In this document: one piece after another, positions 18,413-26,305 of the stretch
How the letters are laid out: every line of letters starts with the position of its first letter
Numbering within the stretch: the first letter of the stretch is position 1
Assembly (NCBI RefSeq): GCF_000769405.2
Contig: NZ_CP053439.1
Location: forward strand, 3,530,001 to 3,594,000
Direction of reading: 5' to 3'
Length of the DNA stretch: 64,000 bases
Source: Rhizobium brockwellii
GTDB lineage: Bacteria > Pseudomonadota > Alphaproteobacteria > Rhizobiales > Rhizobiaceae
Program-made: the position numbers and the translations under genes
The notes under the pieces: model-generated
Seen by the model: the letters and a program-made list of their open reading frames with translations, nothing else
What the model was told of the DNA's origin: nothing
The model's database searches: none

Positions 18413-19269
18413 TAGCCGACCTCCTGCAACCCTTCACCTACGAATACATGCTCAATGCCATGTGGGTGTCCGCCCTTGTCGGCAGCGTCTGCGCTTTCCT
18501 CTCCTGTTATCTGATGCTGAAAGGCTGGTCGCTGATCGGCGACGCGCTCTCGCACGCGATCGTTCCCGGCGTTGCCGGCGCCTATATGCTTGGACTTCCC
18601 TTTTCGATCGGAGCCTTCTTTTCCGGAGGGCTCGCTGCCGCAGCGATGCTTTTCCTCAACCAGCGCACCAGGCTGAAGGAAGATGCCATCATCGGCCTGA
18701 TCTTCTCCTCCTTCTTCGGGCTGGGCCTGTTCATGGTTTCGCTCAAGCCTATGGCGGTCAACATCCAGACGATCGTGCTCGGCAACATTCTCGCCATCAC
18801 GCCCGAGGATACGCTGCAACTCGCCATCATCGGCTTCGTGTCGCTCACCGTCCTGCTCGTCAAATGGAAGGACCTGATGGTCACTTTCTTCGATGAGAGC
18901 CATGCCCGATCGATCGGTCTCAATCCGACCGCTCTCAAGGTCATTTTCTTCACGCTGCTGTCTGCCTCCACCGTCGCGGCGCTGCAGACCGTCGGTGCAT
19001 TCCTCGTCATCTGCATGGTGGTGACGCCCGGAGCGACCGCCTATCTGCTGACCGACCGCTTCCCGCGGCTGCTTGTGATCGCGGTCATCATCGGATCGAT
19101 GACCAGTTTCGTCGGCGCTTATGCGAGTTACTTCCTCGATGGCGCGACAGGCGGCATCATCGTCGTGCTGCAGACGGCAATCTTCCTGATCGCGTTCTTC
19201 TTCGCACCCAAACACGGCATGCTGGCGGCGCGCAGACGCGCCGCGCAGGCGCTGGAGGCAGCGCCATGA
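18409..19269 (+). CDS. sitC: Manganese ABC transporter permease
   Basis: A 286-residue ABC-3 family integral membrane protein with about eight hydrophobic segments. The family block [23 protein letters not shown] is near the N-terminus. It pairs with SitD to form the channel, and it overlaps both flanking genes by four bases. Confidence 0.93.
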   Translation: MIADLLQPFTYEYMLNAMWVSALVGSVCAFLSCYLMLKGWSLIGDALSHAIVPGVAGAYMLGLPFSIGAFFSGGLAAAAMLFLNQRTRLKEDAIIGLIFSSFFGLGLFMVSLKPMAVNIQTIVLGNILAITPEDTLQLAIIGFVSLTVLLVKWKDLMVTFFDESHARSIGLNPTALKVIFFTLLSASTVAALQTVGAFLVICMVVTPGATAYLLTDRFPRLLVIAVIIGSMTSFVGAYASYFLDGATGGIIVVLQTAIFLIAFFFAPKHGMLAARRRAAQALEAAP

Positions 19270-20111
19270 ACATGGTCGAGACGCTTCTTTCGCCTTTCCA
19301 GTTCGGCTTCATGGTCAATGCGCTGGTGATCTCGGTGCTGGTCGCAATCCCGATGGCGCTGTTGTCCTGCTTCCTGGTTCTGAAAGGCTGGTCTCTGATG
19401 GGAGACGCCATCAGCCACGCCGTCTTTCCCGGCGTTGTCATCGCCTATATCGTCGGCATACCCTTCGCGATCGGCGCCTTCGTGGCCGGCATGTTTTGCG
19501 CTATCGCCACCGGTTTCCTGAAAGATAACAGCCGTATCAAACAGGATACGGTGATGGGCATCGTCTTCTCCGGCATGTTCGGGCTCGGACTGGTTCTTTA
19601 TGTGAAGATCCAGTCCGACGTGCATCTCGACCACATCCTGTTCGGCGACATGCTCGGTGTCTCCTGGCGCGACATCGGGCAGTCGGCCGTCATCGCTGCG
19701 ATTACAGCTGTCATTCTTGGTGTGAAATGGAAGGACTTCCTGCTGCACGCCTTCGACCCCGCCCAGGCGAGAGCGGTGGGCCTCAGGATCAACCTGCTGC
19801 ATTACGGCCTTCTCGCCCTCATCTCGCTGACGATCGTCGGCGCCTTGCAGGCGGTAGGCATCATCCTTTCGATCGCCATGCTGATTGCGCCGGGAGCCAT
19901 CGCCTTCCTGCTCACCCGCAAGTTCAGCACGATGCTGCTCCTCTCCGTCGCCATTGCCGTGATCGGTTCCTTTGTCGGCGTCTACCTGTCCTTCTTCATC
20001 GACAGCGCGCCGGCGCCGACCATTGTGCTTGTGCTGGCGATCGGCTTCGTGTGCGCCTTCATCCATGCCACGCGCGGGACAGCAAGGGTTGAGGAATCGC
20101 CGATGGATTGA
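19266..20111 (+). CDS. sitD: Manganese ABC transporter permease
   Basis: A 281-residue ABC-3 family permease paralogous to SitC: the block SCFLVLKGWSLMGDAISHAVFPG recurs in the same position. It ends the operon; a long palindromic repeat follows and probably terminates it against the convergent amidohydrolase gene. Confidence 0.93.
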   Translation: MNMVETLLSPFQFGFMVNALVISVLVAIPMALLSCFLVLKGWSLMGDAISHAVFPGVVIAYIVGIPFAIGAFVAGMFCAIATGFLKDNSRIKQDTVMGIVFSGMFGLGLVLYVKIQSDVHLDHILFGDMLGVSWRDIGQSAVIAAITAVILGVKWKDFLLHAFDPAQARAVGLRINLLHYGLLALISLTIVGALQAVGIILSIAMLIAPGAIAFLLTRKFSTMLLLSVAIAVIGSFVGVYLSFFIDSAPAPTIVLVLAIGFVCAFIHATRGTARVEESPMD

Positions 20112-20139
20112 TGGACATTGACGAATGTAACAATTTGAA

Positions 20140-20189
20140 CTGCTGCCTAATTCCTAAAACCGATTCCGATTTAGGCAATTAGGCAGCAG
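20140..20189. repeat. 50-bp palindromic repeat between convergent genes
   Basis: Perfect 13-bp arms CTGCTGCCTAATT and AATTAGGCAGCAG surround an imperfect inner palindrome with CCTAAA/TTTAGG. It lies between the ends of sitD and the M20 gene, where it can act as a bidirectional terminator. Its layout parallels the element at 56746-56793. Confidence 0.75.
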
Positions 20190-20193
20190 ATAA

Positions 20194-21363
20194 TCAAACC
20201 TTCAATTCTCGCTCGACCAGCGCCACCCAATAGGCCGCCCCATATCCCAGCGCTTCATCGTTGAAATCATAGGCCGTGTTGTGATGCAGAGCCCCATCCA
20301 CTGCCGGGCCGTTGCCGAGCCAGACGTAACAGCCCGGCGCGTTCTGGGCGAAGAAGGCGAAATCGTCGCCTGCCGTCGACGGGGGAAAGCTTGTCTGCAC
20401 CTTCCCGCCGAAGACCGAGCCGGCCACTGCCAGCGCCCGTGCGGTCGCATCCGCGTCATTGATGACAGGCGGAATCCGCCGCTCGAATACATAGTCCACA
20501 GCAATTCCGTACATGGCCGCAGTGCCATGCGCCAATCGTCCGATCTCGGTCTCCAACTGGTCGCGCACATTGGGTGAATAGGCCCGCGCCGTCCCACCGA
20601 TCTCGACGATATCAGGAATGACGTTCAGCGCCTTCGGGTCGCCCGCCTGCAGGAAACAGGCGCTGACGACGGCCGGCTGCAGCGGGTCGACCACCCGTCC
20701 GACGATCGTCTGCAGTGATGACAGGAAGGTGCCGGCGGCCGTGATCGGATCGCGGCCGAGATGCGGCTTGGCGCCGTGCGTGCCGGTCCCACGGAAGGTC
20801 ATGCGCCAGCTGTCGGAGGAGGCAAGCTGCGACCCCTCGACCACGGCGATCTCATCGACCGCAAGCCCGGGCATGTTATGCAGCCCATAGACGGCATCGC
20901 AGGGGAAAAGCGTGAACAGCCCCTCCTCGACCATGCGCCTTGCTCCGCCTCGCCCTTCCTCGGCCGGCTGGAAGATGAAATGCACCGTGCCGGAAAAATC
21001 CCGCGTTGCCGCAAGATGCCGCGCGGCGCCAAGCAGCATCGCCGTATGACCGTCATGGCCGCAGGCATGCATCTTTCCGGGCACGGTCGATTTATAGGGC
21101 CGCTCCGCCATTTCAGGCATGGCGAGCGCATCCATGTCGGCGCGCAGCCCGATCCTGCGTTTGCCGTTGCCGAGCTGCAGCATGCCGACCACGCCGGTGC
21201 CGCCGAGACCGCGATGCACCGTGATGCCGGCTTCCTCGAGAAGCCTCGCAACGATGCCGGCGGTGCGCTCCTCCTCGAAACCGAGTTCGGGATGGGCATG
21301 CAGGTCGCGGCGCAAGGCGGTCAGAAACGGCAGATCGTCCTTGATCCGGGCGGGAATGCTCAT
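20194..21363 (-). CDS. M20 family amidohydrolase (hippurate hydrolase-like)
   Basis: The 389-residue metallopeptidase-like enzyme has the M20D metal-binding residues Cys101-His103 in HACGHDGHTAML and Glu135-Glu136 in QPAEEGRGGA. Relatives remove acyl groups from N-acyl amino acids (hippurate, IAA-amino acids). It is the last gene on the strand that carries the tct transporter, separated from tctA by two repeat elements, so joint transcription is uncertain. The true substrate is unknown. Confidence 0.9.
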   Translation of the reverse strand: MSIPARIKDDLPFLTALRRDLHAHPELGFEEERTAGIVARLLEEAGITVHRGLGGTGVVGMLQLGNGKRRIGLRADMDALAMPEMAERPYKSTVPGKMHACGHDGHTAMLLGAARHLAATRDFSGTVHFIFQPAEEGRGGARRMVEEGLFTLFPCDAVYGLHNMPGLAVDEIAVVEGSQLASSDSWRMTFRGTGTHGAKPHLGRDPITAAGTFLSSLQTIVGRVVDPLQPAVVSACFLQAGDPKALNVIPDIVEIGGTARAYSPNVRDQLETEIGRLAHGTAAMYGIAVDYVFERRIPPVINDADATARALAVAGSVFGGKVQTSFPPSTAGDDFAFFAQNAPGCYVWLGNGPAVDGALHHNTAYDFNDEALGYGAAYWVALVERELKV

Positions 21364-21471
21364 CGGGCAATGCTCCTGGGGCCTGGATATCCTGTCATGC
21401 GAAACGGGCGCCCAATCGGCGCCCGCATCAGATCATTCTTTGTTTATCAAACGACCCACAAGTTCAACCCC

Positions 21472-21517
21472 AGAACAGGATGATTTTAGGCCGTCCCAAA
21501 AATCTGAATCCTGTTCT
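21472..21517. repeat. 46-bp palindromic repeat (AGAACAGGAT type)
   Basis: Arms AGAACAGGAT and ATCCTGTTCT enclose an inner inverted pair (GATTTT / AAAATC). It is separated by only 13 bases from the next palindrome, forming a mosaic of two units between tctA and the M20 gene. Confidence 0.7.
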
Positions 21518-21530
21518 CAATTAAAGAGTT

Positions 21531-21579
21531 AGAGCATGATATCGTCCGAAAACCGCTCACACTTTCGACATCATGCTCT
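21531..21579. repeat. RIME-like 49-bp palindromic element, copy 2
   Basis: Begins AGAGCATGATATCG and ends CATCATGCTCT with the same central TCCGAAAACCGCT as the copy at 16212-16260. Its right edge overlaps the tctA stop codon (21578-21580), so the element supplies the end of that gene. Confidence 0.75.
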
Positions 21580-23086
21580 ACGCCTCCTCGACGAACACCT
21601 CCTCGCGCTTCTTCTTGACGCTCGGCAGGAAGACGACGATCAGCACGGCGACCGCAATGGCGAGAAGAGTGGCGCTGATCGGCCGCGTGACGAAGGTGGT
21701 CGGATCGCCGCGCGACAGGATCATCGCGCGCCGGAGGTTCTCTTCGAGTAGAGGCCCAAGCACGAAGCCGAGCAGAAGCGGCGCGGGTTCGCAGCGAAGC
21801 TTCGCCAGCACGTAGCCGATAAGCCCGAAGAAGGAGACGGCGTAGAGATCGTAGACGTTGGCGTTGACGCTGTAGACCCCGATCGAGCAGAAGGCCATGA
21901 TGATCGGGAAGAGCACGTAGTAGGGCACGGTCAAGAGCTTCACCCAGAGCCCGATCAGCGGCAGGTTGAGGATGACCAGCATCAGGTTGCCGATCCACAT
22001 CGAGGCGATGATGCCCCAGAACAGCGCCGGCTGCTCGGTGGCGACGTTCGGACCGGGCACGATGCCCTGGATGATCATCGCCCCGACCATCAGCGCCATC
22101 ACGGGGTTGGCGGGAATGCCGAGCGTCAGCAGCGGAATGAACGAGGTCTGCGCGCCGGCATTGTTTGCCGATTCCGGCCCTGCGACGCCGGCAACCGCAC
22201 CCTTGCCGAATTCCTCCGGCGTCTTCGACATCCGCTTTTCCACCGTATAGGAGGCGAAGGAGGCAAGGATGGCGCCACCGCCCGGCAGGATGCCGAGCGC
22301 CGAACCGATCGCCGTACCGCGAATGACCGGTGCGATCATCTCCTTGAATTCCTGGCGGGACGGCAAAAGGCCGGTGACCTTGGCCATCAGCACCGTGCGT
22401 GTCGACTCGCCCTCGAGGTTGCGCAGGATTTCGGCCACCCCGAACACGCCGACGGCAAGCGCCACGAAGTTCAGCCCGTCGGCATATTCACGGATGCCGA
22501 GCGTGAAGCGCGGTGTGCCGGTATAGATGTCGGTGCCGACGAGGCCGAGTAGCAGCCCGAGCGCCACCATCGCCAGCGCCTTGACGACAGAACCATGCGC
22601 GAGAGCGATCGAGGAAACGAGGCCGACGATCATCAGCGAGAAATATTCCGCCGAGCCGAATTGCAGCGCGATTGCGGTGAGCGGCGGCGCGAAGATCGCG
22701 ACCAGGAAGGTTGACACGGTACCGGCGAAGAACGAGCCGAGCGCCGCGATTGCAAGCGCTGCCCCCGCCCTGCCCTTGCGGGCCATCTGGTAGCCGTCGA
22801 TCGCGGTGACGGCCGAGGAGGATTCGCCCGGCATGTTGATCAGGATCGCCGTCGTCGAGCCGCCATACTGGGCGCCGTAATAGATGCCGGCGAGCATGAT
22901 CAGCGAGGAAACCGGTTCGAGCTGGAAGGTGATCGGCAAAAGCATGGCGATCGTCGCCGTGGCGCCGATCCCGGGCAGCACGCCAATCAGCGTGCCGAGC
23001 AGCACGCCGATCAGGCAGAAGAACAGGTTTTCCGGAGTGCCGGCTGTTGCAAAGCCGAGCGCAAGATTGCTGAAAAGATCCATCAT
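21578..23086 (-). CDS. tctA: Tripartite tricarboxylate transporter large permease
   Basis: The 502-residue TctA-family membrane protein has about twelve hydrophobic segments and the conserved block YYGAQYGGSTTAILINMPGE in the first quarter. With TctB and the periplasmic TctC it forms a secondary, binding-protein-dependent carboxylate transporter. It starts six bases after tctB ends, so the two are coupled. Its stop codon is overlapped by a palindromic repeat. Confidence 0.93.
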   Translation of the reverse strand: MMDLFSNLALGFATAGTPENLFFCLIGVLLGTLIGVLPGIGATATIAMLLPITFQLEPVSSLIMLAGIYYGAQYGGSTTAILINMPGESSSAVTAIDGYQMARKGRAGAALAIAALGSFFAGTVSTFLVAIFAPPLTAIALQFGSAEYFSLMIVGLVSSIALAHGSVVKALAMVALGLLLGLVGTDIYTGTPRFTLGIREYADGLNFVALAVGVFGVAEILRNLEGESTRTVLMAKVTGLLPSRQEFKEMIAPVIRGTAIGSALGILPGGGAILASFASYTVEKRMSKTPEEFGKGAVAGVAGPESANNAGAQTSFIPLLTLGIPANPVMALMVGAMIIQGIVPGPNVATEQPALFWGIIASMWIGNLMLVILNLPLIGLWVKLLTVPYYVLFPIIMAFCSIGVYSVNANVYDLYAVSFFGLIGYVLAKLRCEPAPLLLGFVLGPLLEENLRRAMILSRGDPTTFVTRPISATLLAIAVAVLIVVFLPSVKKKREEVFVEEA

Positions 23087-23092
23087 CGTCTC

Positions 23093-23554
23093 CTAGAACC
23101 GGACCCAGGGGCCGAAGCGCTCGAACGGCAGCCCGAGCCCGTAGCTGAAGACCCCAACCGAAAAGATCGTCAGCAGCAGCGACAGCACGATCGCGAGGAA
23201 TACGTTCATCTTTTGCGATGCGAAGCAGGCGATGAAGGCGGTGAGGAACAGTGACGGTGCAAATCCCAGACCGCGCACCGTCAGCCCGAAGAATACCGGT
23301 GCCGGCAGGATGAAGAGCATGCCGCGCCAGGCAAACGCGTCGATCGGCTCGCCCTCGACGCGGAGGGCCTGAATGAAGATGATCGCGCCGAGAAGCACGA
23401 GCACCGCGGCAAGCACCAGCGGAAAATAACCGGGCCCCATGCGCACTGCCGTGCCGAGGTCGAGCCCCAGCGACTGGATGGCGAAGAAAGCGCCGGTCGC
23501 GATGAAAAGCGCGCCGCAAATCGCATTGGTGGTATCGAAACTGATGGATTTCAT
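23093..23554 (-). CDS. tctB: Tripartite tricarboxylate transporter small permease
   Basis: A 153-residue protein with four predicted membrane segments, as in TctB. The ATG at 23554 is preceded by a clear Shine-Dalgarno (AGGAGACACC), so the longer open frame upstream is not used. A 204-base gap with a mosaic repeat separates it from tctC. Confidence 0.88.
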   Translation of the reverse strand: MKSISFDTTNAICGALFIATGAFFAIQSLGLDLGTAVRMGPGYFPLVLAAVLVLLGAIIFIQALRVEGEPIDAFAWRGMLFILPAPVFFGLTVRGLGFAPSLFLTAFIACFASQKMNVFLAIVLSLLLTIFSVGVFSYGLGLPFERFGPWVRF

Positions 23555-23592
23555 GGTGTCTCCTGGGGAGATGGTTCGTGCTGCTGCGATTG

Positions 23593-23727
23593 CCCTCATC
23601 CGTCTGCCGGCACCTTCTCACCGCATGCGCGGAGAAGGGAAAATGCTGCAAGCCCTTCGCCCCTTGCAGCCGTTGGGTGACGCAAGTCCCCTCTCCCCGC
23701 TCACGGGGAGAGGGTTAGGGTGAAGGG
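23593..23727. repeat. Mosaic palindromic repeat between tctC and tctB
   Basis: Three successive hairpins are visible: CCTTCTC...GAGAAGG, GCTGCAAG...CTTGCAGC and CCCTCTCCCCG...CGGGGAGAGGG. The ends CCCTCATCC and GGGTGAAGGG are partly complementary. This composite resembles an abundant rhizobial intergenic repeat. It may lower tctBA expression relative to the binding protein. Confidence 0.7.
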
Positions 23728-23758
23728 CTTATCCGGCATGTCCTGACGAGGATAATCC

Positions 23759-24742
23759 TCAGTCGGCATATTCGCCGGCGGCCTCGATCACCGTTTTCCA
23801 GCGGACGATCTCGCTTTCGAGCTTGGCCTTCAGCGCCGCCGGCGTCGCATCGGCGTCGGAGGATGGCGCAGTGCCGAGCTCGGCGAAGCGGGCGCCGACA
23901 TTTGGATCCTTCAGCGCCACCTGCAGCGACTTCGACAGACGTTCGTTGATCTCAGCCGGCGTACCCTTCGGCGTATAGATGCCGTGCCAGATACCGACTT
24001 CGAAACCCGGCAGCCCGGCTTCGACGGCCGTCGGAATGTCCTTCATCACGTCGAGCCGTTTGGGCGAGGTCACGGCATAGGCCTTGATCGTGCCGCCCTG
24101 GATCTGCTTCGTCGTGTTGGTCGTCTGGTCGCACATGACGTCGACCTGGCCGCCGAGCAGATCGGTCATGGCAGGGCCGGTGCCCTTGTAGGGAACGGTC
24201 GTCAGCGGCGTCTGGATGGCGCTCATGAACATCATGCCGCAGAGATGCGAAGCCGCACCGATGCCGGCATTGGCCACCGTCACCTTGTCCTTGTTGGCCT
24301 TGATGTAGTCGATCAGCCCCTTGAGGTCGGTCGGCTCCATGTCCTTGCGGGCAACGATCGTCATCGGCACCTCGGTGACGAGGCCGACATAGTCGAAGGC
24401 GCCGAGCGTGTCGTAGGCGAGCTTGCGGTAGAGCGTGGCGCTGGTCGCCATGCCGATATGGTGCAGCAGTATGGTGTAGCCGTCGGGATCGGCACTCGCC
24501 ACGCGGCCGGCGCCGAGCGTGCCGCCGGCGCCGCCGACATTTTCGACGACGATCTGCTGGCCGAGATCCTTCGACATGGATTCGGCGACCAGGCGCGCAA
24601 CGGTATCCGTCGGGCCGCCGGCCGCAAACGGCACGACCATGGTGATGGTGCGCTCGGGATAGGTCTGCGCCGAAGCGGCGGCGGCGAGAAGAGAGACCGC
24701 GGCAGCCGCGGTCAGGCCGAGCATGGCCTTCAGAATTTTCAT
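23759..24742 (-). CDS. tctC: Tripartite tricarboxylate transporter substrate-binding protein
   Basis: The 327-residue TctC/Bug-family periplasmic protein has a signal peptide (MKILKAMLGLTAAAAVSLL...) cleaved after ASA. The block YPERTITMVVPFAAGGPTD at the mature N-terminus and GGAGGTLGAGRVA are family hallmarks. ATG 24742 is preceded by GGGAGGAAA; the frame continues upstream without another good start. The ligand, probably an organic di- or tricarboxylate, is not deducible. Confidence 0.92.
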   Translation of the reverse strand: MKILKAMLGLTAAAAVSLLAAAASAQTYPERTITMVVPFAAGGPTDTVARLVAESMSKDLGQQIVVENVGGAGGTLGAGRVASADPDGYTILLHHIGMATSATLYRKLAYDTLGAFDYVGLVTEVPMTIVARKDMEPTDLKGLIDYIKANKDKVTVANAGIGAASHLCGMMFMSAIQTPLTTVPYKGTGPAMTDLLGGQVDVMCDQTTNTTKQIQGGTIKAYAVTSPKRLDVMKDIPTAVEAGLPGFEVGIWHGIYTPKGTPAEINERLSKSLQVALKDPNVGARFAELGTAPSSDADATPAALKAKLESEIVRWKTVIEAAGEYAD

Positions 24743-24912
24743 CGTTTCCTCCCTGATGAAATAAGCAAGCCCGCCGACACATCCTCCGCGCCGGTTCGGA
24801 TAACCTATTTGCCGCCTGGAAAAATCGACCCGCAATCATCGCAGTCGCTTTCGAAAGACGATTTTACAACAGTGCGATGCAGCATGGGTCGATTTGGAAA
24901 CAAACAGCTCTG

Positions 24913-24938
24913 GCGATGGGTGGAAATCCACCCATCGC
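24913..24938. promoter_or_regulatory. 26-bp palindrome upstream of tctC, candidate activator site
   Basis: Perfect 12-bp arms GCGATGGGTGGA and TCCACCCATCGC flank AA. The centre GGAAATCC equals the core of known DctD upstream activating sequences in rhizobia. It lies about 170 bases before tctC, a suitable distance for a sigma-54 enhancer-binding protein. It could instead be the terminator of the response-regulator gene, since it starts 32 bases after that stop codon and no T-tract follows. Confidence 0.5.
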
Positions 24939-24970
24939 ACCGCGAGATTGCAGCGCCGCCCAGCTCCGAG

Positions 24971-26305
24971 CTAGCTTTCGGTTGTCAGCATCCGCTTATC
25001 GAGACCGTATTTCTGCATCTTTTCGTAGAGTGTCTTCCGGGAAATGCCGAGCGACTCATAGACCGGCCTGAGGCTGCCGCCATGCGCCACCAGCGCGCTG
25101 GCAATGACCCCGCGTTCGAATTCGGCGACGCGCTCCGCAAGCCCGGTCGCCTCCTCGGCTTGGCGCCCGCCATTGTCGAGACCGAGGACCAGACGGTCTG
25201 CGGCATTCCTCAATTCACGCACATTGCCGGGCCAGTCGCGCTGAGCGATGTCGGAAATCACGTCCGGCGGCACGACCATCTCGTCCCGGCCGTAGCGGGC
25301 AGCCGCCTCCCGCACCAGCTGCAGGAAAAGCAGCGGAACATCCGCCCGCCGCTGCGACAGCGACGGCACGTGCAGCGTCGCGACATTCAGCCGATAGAAG
25401 AGGTCGGCGCGGAAACGCCCGGCCGCCACCTCCGCCTCCAGATCGACCTTGCTCGTGGCGATAAAGCGCACGTCGAGGGCCACCACTTCGTTCGATCCGA
25501 GCCTGGAGATGACCCGTTCCTGCAGCACCCGCAGGAACTTTGCCTGCAGGTCGAAGGGCATGGAGCCGATCTCGTCGAGCAGGATCGTGCCGCCGCGCCC
25601 ATGTTCGAATTTTCCATAACGCGGCCTTACCGCACCCGGAAATGCCCCCACCTCATGGCCGAAGAGCTCGCTCTCGATCAGGTTTGCCGGCAGTGCGGCA
25701 CAATTGATCGCGATGAACGGCCGGCTCGCCCGGGCGCTGATGTCATGGAGCGCCCGCGCCACCACCTCCTTGCCGGCCCCGGTCTCGCCGACGATCAGCG
25801 TATCGGCGTCGCTCGCCCCGATCGCCCGGATGCGGTAGCGCAGATCCACCATCACCTGCGTGCGCCCCGGCAGCCGCGCCTCGATATCGTCGCGCTTGCC
25901 GGCAACCGCCTTCAGCAGCCGGTTTTCGAGCACCAGGCCGCGCCGCTCCATCGCCCGGCGGATGACCCCGGCAAGCATCTCGGGCGTGAATGGCTTCTCG
26001 ATGAAATCATAGGCGCCTTCGCGCATCGCCTTCACCGCAAGCTGAACGTCGCCGTGGCCGGTGACGAGAATGACCGGCACCTCCGGGTCGAGCTCACGGA
26101 TCTTCTGCATCAGCGTCATGCCGTCGATGCCGGGCATGCGGATATCGCTGACGACGACGCCGGGAAAGCTGTAGCCGATCAGTTCCAGCACGTGGTCGCC
26201 GTTCGAATAGGTCTCGACGCTGAAGCCGGAGAGCTCCAGCGCCTGCGCCGTCGAGCGGCGCAGTTCCTCCTCGTCGTCAACCAGCAGGATCTTTGCATCA
26301 TTCAT
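24971..26305 (-). CDS. DctD-like sigma-54 response regulator with GAFPGA loop
   Basis: The 444-residue protein has a receiver domain with phospho-acceptor Asp54 (VVSDIRMPG), an AAA+ domain with Walker A GETGAGKEV and a Fis-type HTH at the C-terminus (VYESLGISRKTLYEKMQKYG). The loop that contacts sigma-54, normally GAFTGA, reads GAFPGA, encoded at 25631-25648. That is unusual and might alter or abolish sigma-54 coupling. It overlaps the sensor kinase gene by four bases and lies upstream of tctCBA, which it probably controls. Confidence 0.9.
   Translation of the reverse strand: MNDAKILLVDDEEELRRSTAQALELSGFSVETYSNGDHVLELIGYSFPGVVVSDIRMPGIDGMTLMQKIRELDPEVPVILVTGHGDVQLAVKAMREGAYDFIEKPFTPEMLAGVIRRAMERRGLVLENRLLKAVAGKRDDIEARLPGRTQVMVDLRYRIRAIGASDADTLIVGETGAGKEVVARALHDISARASRPFIAINCAALPANLIESELFGHEVGAFPGAVRPRYGKFEHGRGGTILLDEIGSMPFDLQAKFLRVLQERVISRLGSNEVVALDVRFIATSKVDLEAEVAAGRFRADLFYRLNVATLHVPSLSQRRADVPLLFLQLVREAAARYGRDEMVVPPDVISDIAQRDWPGNVRELRNAADRLVLGLDNGGRQAEEATGLAERVAEFERGVIASALVAHGGSLRPVYESLGISRKTLYEKMQKYGLDKRMLTTES

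Noticed and set aside
24913..24938. The palindrome as a certain rho-independent terminator.
   Set aside because: No T-run follows on the minus strand, so an operator/enhancer role was kept as the first reading.
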